NCBI GenBank assembly: GCA_030674155.1
Contig: CM060334.1
Span: 36,581,060 to 36,622,205 of the forward strand
Direction of reading: 5' to 3'
Origin: Stramonita haemastoma
Lineage: Eukaryota > Mollusca > Gastropoda > Neogastropoda > Muricidae
Length of the DNA: 41,146 nucleotides
A program made the translations under genes and the position numbers. Of this stretch, positions 9,940-20,432 are shown in pieces; position 1 is the stretch's first letter, and each line of letters opens with the position of its first letter. The notes under the pieces were generated by a model. That model did no database searches, had not been told where the DNA came from, and was given only the letters and a program-made list of their open reading frames with translations.

Positions 9940-10160
9940 TGCACGTATATGGCGTCATTAAATGGACTTCTTGTCCCTAACTAGATTTACACGTTCAACT
10001 CCCTGAAACCGGTCAAAAAGTATCTGGAAATTAGCTTTAAACTGCTAAGAACATTATTCCAATGATGATATCAACACCACATGAAGACACGACACAACAT
10101 AAAGACAACAAAACGATATTACAAAATATCAAAACTCAGTCGAGACCTGCGAACTACTTT
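9940..10160. repeat. Dispersed repeat F, copy 1
   Basis: Aligns by eye with 29740-29950. Shared anchors in order are CTTCTTGTC, CTAACT(A/G)GATTT, CCGGTCAAAAAGTA, a TTTAAACTG block and TCAGTCG. About 70% similar over ~200 bp. Neither copy has a coding frame. Confidence 0.7.
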
Positions 10161-10458
10161 CCCGCAAAAAATCTGTTCTTTTTACCTGATCCCCACGATC
10201 ACAAAAAGACATTGGGAATTATCAAGATTCGAAACCGTTTGTCTAGTGTGAGTGGCAGGCTGTGCATGTGCATTAACAGTCTACTTGGTGACTGAAAGAA
10301 GGTTGGGGTTATTTTTATCTACAGTTCTTTTCTACGGGTTTTTTTCTACGGTTCTCATCTCCGTTGAACTTGTCCACTTTAGGACTGTCACCATTTTAGG
10401 ACACAACACCTGTGTAATGGTTTTTACAGGTGTGCGGATATCTCTACAGTTTTCCTGC
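10161..10458. other. Unique DNA left of the (CATA)n array
   Basis: No feature recognised. It may include the right end of repeat F. Confidence 0.45.
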
Positions 10459-10900
10459 TCATACATTCATACATACACACATACATACATACATACATAC
10501 ATACATACATACATACATACATACATACGTACATACGTGCATACGTGCATACGTGCATACGTGCATACGTACATACATACATACATACATACATACATAC
10601 ATACATACATACATACATACATACATACAACATACATACATACATACATACGTACATACGTACTACGTACGTACGTACATACGTACATACATACATACAT
10701 ACATAACATACATACATACATTCATACATACTACATAACGTACATACGTGCATACGTGCATACGTGCATACGTGCATACATACATACATACGTACGTACG
10801 TACATACATACATACATACATACATACATACATACATACATACATACATACATACATACATACATACATACATACATACATACATACATACATACATACA

Positions 10901-10932
<32 letters not shown>

Positions 10933-10934
10933 CA
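10459..10934. repeat. (CATA)n array, ~480 bp, with two ATACGTGC clusters
   Basis: Tetranucleotide array. Two blocks of four ATACGTGC octamers lie near 10535-10570 and 10742-10780, and ACGTACGT occurs near 10664-10680 and 10790-10800. The final ~120 bp is a pure CATA run. Confidence 0.95.
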
Positions 10935-11041
10935 CTTGCAAGCACCTGCGCGTGCACAAAGAGAGAGGGGGAGGGAAGGGAGTGAGAGAAACACAGAAAG
11001 AGAGAGAGGGCGGAGGGAAAGGGAGAGGGAGAGATGTTGAG

Positions 11042-11046
<5 letters not shown>

Positions 11047-11108
<62 letters not shown>
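11047..11108. repeat. (ACAG)n microsatellite
   Basis: About 15 perfect ACAG units following a GA-rich tract. Confidence 0.95.
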
Positions 11109-11113
<5 letters not shown>

Positions 11114-11299
11114 CTGCACACATTGAGTTTTTCCTTCGATGTTAAAATCGTACATGCTGAATTGATGGATATGACAGGCACTGACGATTCCACTTTTTCA
11201 GTTCTCAAGTGTCATGTGGTTATAAAAAAAAAATAATAATAAAAAAAGGCAAACCCCCCAAAACTAAAAACCAACAACAACAACAAAACAGAACGGTGC

Positions 11300-11385
11300 C
11301 AATATTAGATTATTGCAAGTGCCCTAGAAAGCTTCATACACTTAATCAGATCTATGAACACAACGTCATTCCTTTTCTTTCTGTT
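11300..11385. repeat. Dispersed repeat E, copy 2
   Basis: AATATTAGATTATTGCAAGTG, CATACACTTAATCAGATCTA and an AACGTCATTCCTTTTC block in the same order as copy 1. Confidence 0.72.
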
Positions 11386-11511
11386 CCTTTCTTCTTTTTT
11401 TCTCCTTCTTCTTGTTTTGATAATGGTGTTTTTTCCCCTATGGAATCGCTAATTTTCTGTGTACTTTAAATTGTAGACCTGTATGGTGGGGGGGGGGGGG
11501 GCAGAGAAGAG
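11386..11511. other. T-rich spacer and G run
   Basis: No gene. A G run lies at about 11488-11501. Confidence 0.6.
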
Positions 11512-12020
11512 GGTGGGGGTAGCCTAGTGGTTAGAGCGTTATATTCGTGATCTGACGGCCTGGGTTCGAACCATAACTAAAGCGAGAGAATTTTTCCCCG
11601 CAGAGGTTCGAGAGAATTTTTCCCCCCCTAAGGTTTGAAAGAATTTTTTCCTGGTAAGGTTCGAGAATTTTTTTTCCTCGTAAAGTTCGAGATCATTTTT
11701 TCCTCATAAGGTTCAAGAGATTTTTTCACCAGTAAATTAACATCAGTACTGACTCCACTCTCCCGAGAGTCCTTCGGTTGAGACTACAAAGTGATGTCCG
11801 TGTGCAAAACGCACGCAAGAACATCTTGCATACACGTACACGTTAAAATATCTGTTCCACATTTCGGCGAACATTGTGTGTCAGTGGGAACAGATGACAA
11901 CATTTAACAAAACTGCATGCACACGGAGATTGGGTGCAAAAAAATTCCCCCAAAATATATTTTTGAAATATACAAAAAAAGAACATAAGCTGCAAATTCC
12001 ATTCCACTGGAAATAAAGAA
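11512..12020 (+). mobile_element. SINE family A, R1-like tail, with internal ~30-bp tandem expansion
   Basis: The head has TAGCCTAGTGGTTAGAG and B box GGGTTCGAACC. The AATTTTTCCC segment that normally occurs once before the GTTAACATCAGTG motif is repeated about six times (11583-11737) with GGTTCGAGA at each unit start. The core and a diverged R1 tail follow. Confidence 0.85.
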
Positions 12021-12107
12021 AGAGTGTTCCAAGTTTATCATCATCTGCCAATAAGTTTTAAAAACAAAAAGAAAAAAAAAGAACTGTACCATGCCAATAG
12101 GGTGGAT

Positions 12108-12202
12108 TGGATTACAACCCGAGTGCTAAAATCCTCACACGTGTAATCACATCTATAAGCAATACATCATTCTTTCCTTTCGCTTCATCGCAAGCCACTT
12201 AC
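12108..12202. repeat. Dispersed repeat E, copy 3
   Basis: GGATTACAACCCGAGTGCTA, a GTAATCACATCTATAAGCAA block and CTTTCCTTTCGCTTCATCGC in the shared order. More diverged on the left. Confidence 0.68.
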
Positions 12203-12344
12203 TTTGTTTGTTTGCTGTTGTAGCTGTTGTTGTTGTAGTTGTTGTTGTTGTTGACGGTGGTGGTGGTGTAAGGTAGTGTTGTGTTTGTATGGGTGTGGGT
12301 GGGTTGTTAAGTGTCTGTGGGTGGGTGGGGTGTGCTTCTGTGTG

Positions 12345-12443
<99 letters not shown>

Positions 12444-12500
12444 AGTGTGTGTGTTTGTGTGTGAGTACATGAGTGTACGTGTGCGTGTGGGGGGGGGGGG
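12203..12500. repeat. (TTG)n and (TG)n microsatellite
   Basis: TGTTGT and GGTGGT tracts, then (TG)n at about 12338-12441 and a G run near 12489-12500. Confidence 0.9.
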
Positions 12501-12540
12501 AGGGGGGCATGGGTGTGTTTTTTTTTTCTTTCTTTCTTCT

Positions 12541-12757
12541 TTTATATCCAGGATAATGGAATAAGCACTCTATGATTTTTTACATCCAGTCTCCATGTGT
12601 ATGCAGTTGTGTCAATTTTGTCATCTGTTCCCACCGGCACACAATGGTCTACTCTTACGAAAATTGGAACAGGATTTAACGTGTGCGCAAGATGTTCTGC
12701 GTGTGTTTGCACACGGAGCCTCGGTTTATAATCTTATCCGAAGGACTTTGGGGGGGA
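12541..12757 (-). mobile_element. SINE family A, R1 tail, 5'-truncated
   Basis: The minus strand shows the R1 end, the GCCGGTGGGAACAGATGACA segment and the core to CCTTCGGATAAGATTATAAA. It is replaced by a (TG/TCTG)n tract, so the head is missing. Confidence 0.87.
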
Positions 12758-12923
12758 GGGGGGTGTCTGTGTGTCTGTCTCTGTGTGTCTCTGTGTGTCT
12801 TTCTGTCTGTGTGTCTGTGCCTGCGTGCGCGTGCTCATGTGTGTGTATTTGTGTGTGTGAGTGTGTGCGTCTATGCCTGTGTCTATGTCTGTGTCTGTGT
12901 TTCTGTATGTCTGTGTGTACTTA

Positions 12924-13276
12924 TTTATTTTATTTATTTATTTATTCTTTTATATCGAGGATAACAGAATAAGCAATCATGTGCTTTTTTCATCCGGTCC
13001 CCGTGTGTATGCAGTTTTGTAAATATTGTCATCTGTTCCCACCGGCACACGATGGCCTACTCTTACGAAAAGCGGAACAGGATTTAACGTGTGCGCAAGA
13101 TGTTCTGCGTGCGTTTGCACACGGGGCCTCGGTTTAAAGTCTCATCCGAAGGACTTTTGGGGAGAGTGAATTCAGCACTAATGTTAACTCCAGGAAGAAA
13201 ATTTCCTCGACCGGACTCGAACCCGGGTCTTCAAATTGCCAGCGCAATGTTCTGACCACTAGGCTATCCGCCCCCC

Positions 13277-13277
<1 letters not shown>
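12924..13277 (-). mobile_element. SINE family A, full length, young subfamily
   Basis: The complete minus-strand copy has GATAGCCTAGTGGTCAGAAC, B box GGGTTCGAGTCC, core with ACTTTAAACCGAGGCC, and a 3' end with CACATGATTGCTTATTCTG. By eye it differs from the copy at 28119-28490 at only a handful of positions. Confidence 0.93.

Positions 13278-13278
<1 letters not shown>

Positions 13279-13371
<93 letters not shown>
13279..13371. repeat. (GA)n microsatellite
   Basis: Near-perfect GA with one GGAG slip, adjoining the SINE's 5' end. Confidence 0.95.
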
Positions 13372-13372
<1 letters not shown>

Positions 13373-13690
13373 AACAGTCTGACGTTTACAGGAATACTTC
13401 CGAATTCCATGCAAGTTTATAGGCTCCCACTCATCCTCTTATCATCACAGGCAATTCCAAAGAAACTGCTGTTTCTCCATAGCAAAGAAACAAACAGTGG
13501 ACAAAAACTACCGCAACAAAGATTATAATTATGCAAATCTACCAGACGTCTTCGTGATACGGCATTTCTGATATTGATAACCCAAAGCTGTCAGTCCTAA
13601 TTGGCTGCTGCTTTGTAAACAGAGAGAAACTGGGGGTTTTATAATCAACAGATATGAAAACCCTTCTTATTTATATGTTTTGTCATTTTA
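13372..13690. other. Unique DNA
   Basis: No gene or known repeat recognised in about 320 bp. Confidence 0.5.
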
Positions 13691-13691
13691 C

Positions 13692-13724
13692 AGTGTGTGT
13701 GTTGTGGAAGTGTGTGTGTGTGTG

Positions 13725-13786
<62 letters not shown>

Positions 13787-13820
13787 GTGTGTGTGTGTGT
13801 GTGTGTTGTGTGTGTGTGTT

Positions 13821-13859
<39 letters not shown>

Positions 13860-14070
13860 TGTGTAAGTGTGTGTGTGTGTGTGTGTTGTATAAGTGTGTG
13901 TGTGTGTGTTTGTGTGTGTGTGTTTGTTGTGTGTGCGTGTTTTGTTGTGTTTTGTAAGTGTGTGTGTGTGTGTGTGTGTGTGTAAAAGAGAGAGATAGAG
14001 AGAGAGAAAAGAGGGGGAGAGAGAGGGGGAGAGAAGGGGGGGAGAGAGAGGGGGGGAGACTGGTAGGCAA
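13692..14070. repeat. (TG)n then (GA/GGGGGA)n microsatellite
   Basis: About 290 bp of (TG)n with TAAG and TTG interruptions, followed directly by a GA/G-rich tract. Confidence 0.94.
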
Positions 14071-14137
14071 ATGGGAAATAGAAAAAAAAAGACATTCATG
14101 CTCAAGTATCCACCTGCGCTACCCTCCACCCCCCATA

Positions 14138-14147
14138 AACACACACA

Positions 14148-14205
<58 letters not shown>

Positions 14206-14245
14206 CACACACCTTTGCACACACACATACCTTTTCACACGCGCG

Positions 14246-14294
<49 letters not shown>

Positions 14295-14311
14295 CACACA
14301 CACACACACAC
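14138..14311. repeat. (CA)n microsatellite with CGCGCG block
   Basis: Two (CA)n arrays separated by a unique ~35-bp piece and a CGCGCGCGCGCG block at about 14240-14253. Confidence 0.95.
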
Positions 14312-14418
14312 AACTTGGTTGTTGCATTGGTTGTGCCTCTGGAGCCAACACCAACACTTAAGTCTGTGTGTGTGGCCCACAGAAACCAGTGATGGAGAGG
14401 GAACGGTAGACAGCTGAT

Positions 14419-14475
<57 letters not shown>

Positions 14476-14478
14476 ATA

Positions 14479-14529
<51 letters not shown>

Positions 14530-14530
14530 T
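14419..14530. repeat. (TA)n followed by (TG)n
   Basis: About 54 bp of (TA)n, then about 48 bp of (TG)n. Confidence 0.95.
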
Positions 14531-14576
14531 GTATATATATCGTGTAACACTGCGTCTGGGAGAGAGAGGGGGGTGG

Positions 14577-14678
14577 GGTAGGCGGGCAGGCAGGAAGACA
14601 GACAGACAGAGAGACAGAGTTGGAAGGAGAGACAGAGAGAGAGGGGGGGGGAGAGAGTTCCAGGCAGGAGGCCGGTAT

Positions 14679-14710
<32 letters not shown>

Positions 14711-14738
14711 ACAGACAGACAGACAGACAGACAGACAG
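14577..14738. repeat. (GGCA)n, (CAGA)n and GA low-complexity tract
   Basis: Alternating GGCAGGCAGG and CAGACAGACA blocks with G runs. The clearest arrays are at 14681-14738. Confidence 0.9.
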
Positions 14739-14811
14739 CCAGTCAGAGCCTACAAAGCAAAAGATAGTAAGCTCGCTTCCTTATCTTTAAGCCAGATTTT
14801 CCCCCACTGGC

Positions 14812-14911
14812 CTGTGAATGGTGGTCTGGGTGCCAGTCTTTGGACAACGACTGGCACTTTGGTGTGCAATTTACATTTGGGGCACAGAGAAAAAGAACTC
14901 CTACGGCAACA
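14812..14911 (+). mobile_element. SINE family C fragment
   Basis: TGGTGGTCTGGGTGCCAGTC and, near 14897, AACTCCTACGGCAACAA correspond to two separated family C segments. The head and 3' body are missing. A family A SINE follows about 15 bp later. Confidence 0.68.
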
Positions 14912-14926
14912 AAAAGCTTTTATCTT

Positions 14927-15244
14927 GGCAACCGTGTTCGATTCCCTGTCGAGGAGATTTTTCTCCTGGAGTTAACATCAGTGCTGACTCCACTCTCCCC
15001 CCCCCCCCACAAGTCCTTCGGATGAGACTATAAACCGAGGCCCCGTGTGCGAACGCACGCAGAACATATTGTGCACACGTTAAATCCTGTTCCGCTTTTC
15101 GTAAAAGTAAGCCATCGTGTGCCAGTGGGAACAGATGACAAGATTTACAAAACTGCATACACACGGGGACTGGATGTAGAAAAGCATTTGCATGCTTATT
15201 CCATTATCCTCGAAATACAAGAATAAAATAAAATAAAATAAAAG
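14927..15244 (+). mobile_element. SINE family A, partial head, R1 tail
   Basis: Starts near the B box (GTTCGATTCCCTGTCGAGGA). Then GGAGTTAACATCAGTGCTGA, a C run, the core GATGAGACTATAAACCGAGG, the R1 end and (AAATA)n. The A-box half of the head is gone. Confidence 0.9.
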
Positions 15245-15587
15245 GTAGATCTATACAGAAAAAGATTTCTCTCATAGGGAGATAAATACACTCGCATGTT
15301 TTAAAAAAAACAGGTGGTGTTGAACTACTGGCGATGTGCTCTTCCTGATGTGTCTCACCTGTTGGCGATTTATATATCGTTTTCTCGTATGTTTCTAGCA
15401 GCTGTGAAAACCTTTTACTTCTTTCTGTTGGAAACAGGAGGCTAAGTCTTATCTAGATCGTTATGGTTTTTTCGGTGTCAAATTTTAGGGCTGGTCTATT
15501 TTTTAGTAGTTTTCTTAGCCGTAAACCTTACTTTCATTAAGACAGGTATGTTGTTAGTGTCACAGTCTGTGTGTGGCAAAGTCTTTT

Positions 15588-15588
<1 letters not shown>
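15245..15588. other. Unique DNA
   Basis: No gene or repeat recognised. Confidence 0.5.
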
Positions 15589-15626
<38 letters not shown>

Positions 15627-15682
15627 AGAGAGAGAGAGACAGAGACAGAGACAGACAGAGAGAGAAGAGAGAGAGAGAGAGA
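15589..15682. repeat. (TG)n then (GA)n microsatellite
   Basis: About 37 bp of (TG)n, then GA with GACAGA variants. Confidence 0.94.
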
Positions 15683-15742
15683 GCTTGGATTTTGTGCAGA
15701 GAAATTTGCTGTATGTCATACGATTCCACTCCAATGCAATAA
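15683..15742 (+). mobile_element. SINE family C, 3'-terminal fragment
   Basis: GTGCAGAGAAATTTGCTGT and the following AT-rich ACAATG-like end match the last ~60 bp of family C at 3450-3500 and 38460-38525. It directly follows the (GA)n array, much as the complete element at 2761-3500 has a GA run just before this block. Confidence 0.7.
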
Positions 15743-15756
15743 GATATAAATTAATC

Positions 15757-15796
15757 ATATTAGATTACATCAATGCTAAAAATTCACAGACTCAAA
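15757..15796. repeat. Dispersed repeat E, partial copy 4
   Basis: ATATTAGATTACATCAATGC and CTAAAAATTC match the left block of repeat E. The right half is not evident; a family B SINE is inserted here. Confidence 0.5.
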
Positions 15797-15797
15797 A

Positions 15798-16088
15798 GGT
15801 AAAAAGGTAACAGGCAAAGGTGTCCCATAACCTGTTTGGTCGTAGGGGAATGAGGCATCAGATACCTCAACATGTTGAGGGCGGCGCCCATCTTCTCCCC
15901 TTCGCTGCTTTACCTTCCCTGACCCTAAAGAGGGCAGGTACCCATTTACTGCTGGGTGACTGGGGAAACTGAAACTGAAGCCAAGGCGCGCAAACGGTCA
16001 CCCATCCAACTGGTAACCACGCTCGACGCTGCTTAACCTTGGCTGGGGGAAAGCGAGCGCTCTGACCACTGAGCTATCCCGTCCCCAC
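15798..16088 (-). mobile_element. tRNA/5S rRNA chimeric SINE, family B, intact with 13-bp TSD
   Basis: Read on the minus strand: GGGACGGGATAGCTCAGTGG, a tRNA-like 5' part with A box TAGCTCAGTGG; then AAGGTTAAGCAGC, TGGTTACCAGT and GGATGGGTGACCG, which line up with the A-box, intermediate and C-box stretch of 5S rRNA. The body contains AAATGGGTACCTGCCC, and the 3' end is TATGGGACACC then short A/T repeats. The duplication CACAGACTCAAAA at 15785-15797 and 16089-16101 fixes both ends. No tRNA B box is seen; the 5S part seems to stand in for it. Confidence 0.9.
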
Positions 16089-16149
16089 CACAGACTCAAA
16101 ACAAAGGTTAAAAAGGATTGGTAAACCACCCTTACATTCCAAATCTCAT

Positions 16150-16405
<256 letters not shown>

Positions 16406-16891
16406 TCCTCCTCTCCTCTCCCCTGCCCCCCTCCCCCCTCCCCCCAAATCAACACCTTCATACCCAACTCTCTATTACCTGCAATTCCCACCCACCCACC
16501 CACCCATCCACCCACCTACCTACCACACACCACCACCATCACTAAAACAAAAACAAGGGAGCGATTTAACAGGAGATGAGATCAGGAGTGTCCACGCTGT
16601 TCTTGCTGCTATGGGAAAGGTCAGAACGTAAAAACTAAGTAAAGGGACCGTGTTCTTCCTCGGATGATGATGGTATGAGTAGGTGGCTGTACTGTGTGAG
16701 AGAAAACTGGACTTTTGTTTCTTCCTCCTGCTGATGCTTCGGTTTCTGTGTAGAGTGACGTCGATACCATGATGAGGAGGACGGGCAGATGGGGAAGAAG
16801 AGATAGGGGAATGAAGAGGGGAGAGAGAGAGAGACAAACAGACAAACAGACAGTCAGACAGACAGACAGACAGAGAGATCGAACGCGAAAA
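16406..16891. other. Pyrimidine-rich then unique DNA
   Basis: Cytosine-rich (CCCA)n and (CCTA)n pieces near 16490-16525, unique DNA at 16550-16815, then (CAGA)n at 16849-16875. No gene recognised. Confidence 0.6.
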
Positions 16892-16949
16892 TTTTATTGA
16901 GGGCACTTAGATCAGCCAGCGGCTTCTTTACACAAAGCCCTCAATAAAA
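16892..16949. repeat. 13-bp inverted repeat (hairpin)
   Basis: TTTTATTGAGGGC at 16892-16904 and its exact complement GCCCTCAATAAAA at 16937-16949 enclose a 32-base loop. The right arm carries an AATAAA hexamer. Function unknown. Confidence 0.75.
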
Positions 16950-16979
16950 AAAATAAAATATAAAAAAAACCACAAGAGT

Positions 16980-17165
16980 GAGAGAGAGGGAGGGAGGGGT
17001 AGAGAGAGAGAAGGGGGGGGGGGGTAGGGAGAGGGGGAAGGGAGGGGAGAAAGAGAGAGGGAGAGAGAGGGAGAGATACCGATAGAGGGAGAGACAGACA
17101 GGCAGGCAGGCAGGTGGGCCGACAGACAAATACAGACAGACAGAGACGGAAACAGAGACAGAAAG
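16980..17165. repeat. GA-rich and (GGCA)/(CAGA) low-complexity tract
   Basis: Impure GA with G runs, then AGGCAGGCAGGCAGG and CAGACAGA pieces. Confidence 0.85.
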
Positions 17166-17335
17166 ATACAGAGTGGGACTTCATTTTTATAAACAGCTTG
17201 GCATGATCACAGGTATGTTCTGAATGGGACAAAATTTTTATTTTATTTTTTATCGCTCATCGGCTAGAACTCTTTGAGATTCACTAACGGTTGGATTTCT
17301 GCGTGTGCAAGCATTCCCCAGCCCCAGCCCCTTCC

Positions 17336-18016
17336 AATTAAGGTAGCCGCATTCTGACTTTGGGGACAGTGTCTAAACACGACACCTTTGTGCATACGGT
17401 TTAGTTTTATAAAGTTTTTGTCATCCGTTCATAAAGGTAAAGGTGTCCCATAACCTATGTGGTCGTGGGGTAACGAGTCAGAGACCTCAGCTTCTCTAGG
17501 GGCCAGCATGTTGAGGGCGGCGCCCATCTCCTCTCCCTCGCTGCTTTATCTTCCCTAACCCTAAGGAGGGCAGGTACCCATTTACAGCTGGGTGAACTGG
17601 GGGGACTGTACTGAAGCCAAGGCGCGAAAACGGTCACCCATCCAACTGGTAACCACGCTCGCGCTCGACGCTCCTTAAACTGGCTGGGGGAAAGCGAGCG
17701 CTCTGACCACTGAGCTATCCCGCCCCCGTTCATACAGGCTCGAAATGGCCTCCTCTTAAAGTGCTTTTGACTTTGACTTTTGAATTGACCGGACTCTTCC
17801 CGAAGGTGGTACTTGTTTCTAATGTGTGTGCAAGATGTTCTGCGTGCATTTGCACACGGGGCCTGGGTTTATAGTCTCACACGAAGAGCTATGACGTTCA
17901 GTTTGATTTTCTCGTCAAACTGGCGAGAAAGAGCAAGGCCGGGAATCGAATCCAAAACCTCACAGTTTACTTGTTAGGCAGGGGGGAACCGTCTAAACCG
18001 TCCTGCCACCGTCCTT
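17336..18016 (-). mobile_element. SINE family A variant (second head type, R2 tail) split by a family B SINE
   Basis: The minus-strand head GGACGGTGGCAGGACGG is the same head type as the nested copy at 3644. The core (ATAAACCCAGGCCCCGTGTG) lies near 17850, and the R2 tail with CCCCAAAGTCAGAATGCGG ends near 17336. The copy is interrupted at 17434-17725. A TTGACTTTGACTTTTGAATT segment near 17768 is private to this copy. Confidence 0.85.
17434..17725 (-). mobile_element. tRNA/5S chimeric SINE, family B, nested
   Basis: Minus-strand GGGCGGGATAGCTCAGTGG, the 5S-like GTTTAAGGAGCGTCGAGC and GGATGGGTGACCG blocks, and the TATGGGACACC end. The short direct repeat CCGTTCATA at 17425-17433 and 17726-17734 marks insertion into a family A copy in the same orientation. 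Confidence 0.88.
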
Positions 18017-18330
18017 CTTGAACAAAAAACTGATTTCTAGCTTAAGAAAAAGAAAAGGAGGGGAAAAAATCAGTTTAATCAAATCACCACCCCCTTACAC
18101 CTTAATGCCCCGACCTATCCGCTCAACATCTCCCCCCCCCCTCCCCTCCCTTCCCCCTCCCCCTCCCCCCCCCCCCCCCCCCGAACCCACTCAGCCCCTA
18201 AATCAAAAATTGAAAAATAAAGGACAAAGCACATAGAGAAAAAACCAAAAAAAACAAAAAGACAGACAGACAAAAAGAAACAAGAAAAGAAGGCATGGAA
18301 AAAGGATTGTCATAGGTGAAATGAAAAAAG
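18017..18330. other. Unique A-rich and C-rich DNA
   Basis: C runs at 18129-18182 and A-rich sequence after. No gene recognised. Confidence 0.5.
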
Positions 18331-18495
18331 GAAGGAAGGAAGGAAGGAAGGAGGAAAGGAGATAAGGAAGGAGTGAGGGAAGGAGAGAGAGAGATATAGG
18401 GGAGAGAGGGAAGAAGGGAGGAAGGAAGAGATGGAAGGAGAGAGAGAGGGAGGGAGGAAGAGAGGGAAGGAGAGAGAGAGGGAGGAAGGAAGAGA
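18331..18495. repeat. (GGAA)n / GA low-complexity tract
   Basis: (GGAA)n at about 18330-18352, grading into GGAG and GA repeats. Confidence 0.9.
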
Positions 18496-18501
18496 AGTTT
18501 A

Positions 18502-18546
18502 GTTTATTCTTTTATATCGAGGATAACAGAATAAGCAATCATGTGC
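18502..18546 (-). mobile_element. SINE family A, R1 3' end cut by the assembly gap
   Basis: CTTTTATATCGAGGATAACAG and AATAAGCAATCATGTGC match the young-subfamily ends at 12950 and 28165. The rest is in the N run. Confidence 0.85.
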
Positions 18547-18646
18547 NNNNNNNNNNNNNNNNNNNNNNNNNNNNNNNNNNNNNNNNNNNNNNNNNNNNNN
18601 NNNNNNNNNNNNNNNNNNNNNNNNNNNNNNNNNNNNNNNNNNNNNN
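18547..18646. other. Assembly gap of 100 N
   Basis: Exactly 100 N, a conventional size for a gap of unknown length. SINE lies on the left and (CA)/(CT) repeats on the right. Confidence 0.97.
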
Positions 18647-18656
18647 AAACACTCTC

Positions 18657-18669
18657 ACACACACTCACA

Positions 18670-18759
<90 letters not shown>
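18657..18759. repeat. (CT)n microsatellite
   Basis: CACA/CTCA start, then near-perfect (CT)n. Confidence 0.95.
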
Positions 18760-18762
<3 letters not shown>

Positions 18763-18904
18763 GTGACTTCTGATTTTTGTCTTCTGAAAGAGTGCATTTT
18801 ATTACCTTATCATATATAGTGTCCTTTATTCTTGTGTGTTGTTTGGTACTGCGTAAAGTCTTATTGTTTAGTATATTTTCAACTTGATGTATCCCTGAAA
18901 AGGG

Positions 18905-18962
18905 CGGGGACTGGATGTAAAAAAGCACACGATGCTTATCTATTATCCTCGAATAAAAGACT
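18905..18962 (+). mobile_element. SINE family A, R1 3'-terminal fragment
   Basis: GGGGACTGGATGTAAAAAAG and TATTATCCTCGAATAAAAGA match the last ~60 bp of the R1 tail. A (TTGCC)n-like stretch follows. Confidence 0.8.
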
Positions 18963-18989
18963 TGCCTTGCTTGCCTGCCTTGCCTTGTC

Positions 18990-19449
<460 letters not shown>

Positions 19450-19498
19450 TGGTCTACTATCACTTAAGTGAACAGACATTAAACTGAAGAAGAACACA

Positions 19499-19579
19499 CA
19501 AACACACACACGCGCGCGTGCACACACACACACACACGCGCGCGCACACGCACACCACACACACATGCACAGAGAGAGA

Positions 19580-19654
<75 letters not shown>
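19499..19654. repeat. (CA/CG)n then (GA)n array
   Basis: (CA)n with CGCGCG blocks to about 19570, followed by (GA)n. Together with the (CT)n at 19166 the GA block forms a long-range inverted complement. Confidence 0.94.
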
Positions 19655-19656
<2 letters not shown>

Positions 19657-20338
19657 CACAAGTATTCACGAGAGTGTCGTAATCAATAAAACAGCCATAG
19701 AAATGCAGGTTGCCAAAGCTAATTACAGTCGAAATGTCAGGCCGAATAGAAAACACACAAAAAAAACTACAACCAAAGGAAAAAAAAAACAACCCTTAGA
19801 AATAGGATGATACCACATTCCTAATGTGCATGCTGAAAGTGAATGTTGCTCCAGTTGGGTGATTGTGCACTGTACTGGTCATCATTTCGCAATACTGTAA
19901 AGGATATAACAAAATAAAAAACAAAACTACGCTTGGATAGTTATCTAGAACGATAATCATATACAGTTAACACAATAGTTTGCTGTCGGAGCGTTTATTT
20001 CTACAAAAGCAACTGCAGTCATTCACAAATATATTGATAAAAAAAAACTCACTTGAATAATTTTTTTTCTCTTTTCGGTGGTCTTATTTTTAATGTATTC
20101 TTTTTTTAGTATTTTTTGTTCTTTTCTTTCAAGGATAATGGAATAAGCACTCGTGAGAGAGAGAGAAAGAGAAGTCAAATTAATGAGAAAATGAATTTAG
20201 AATGACTTTTCTTCCGTATTCTCATCTGTATTTGAAAGGTAATGACTTTGCGTATGTATGTTTATCTGGAAGTGGGTTTATGCAGTCTGCTTAAATAGTC
20301 CCTAGCTCTCTTCCTTGTTTTTGTACCCTCCCCACCCA

Positions 20339-20343
<5 letters not shown>
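19655..20343. other. Unique AT-rich DNA with a SINE tail scrap
   Basis: No gene recognised. At 20131-20150, AAGGATAATGGAATAAGCAC on the plus strand is a minus-oriented family A R1 3' end of about 35 bp beside a short GA tract. Confidence 0.6.
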
Positions 20344-20426
<83 letters not shown>

Positions 20427-20432
20427 CTCTCT
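20344..20432. repeat. (CT)n microsatellite
   Basis: (CT)n with TCCT and TTCT slips. Confidence 0.95.

Noticed and set aside
18547..18646. Biological meaning of the N run
   Set aside because: Exactly 100 N is a scaffolding convention.
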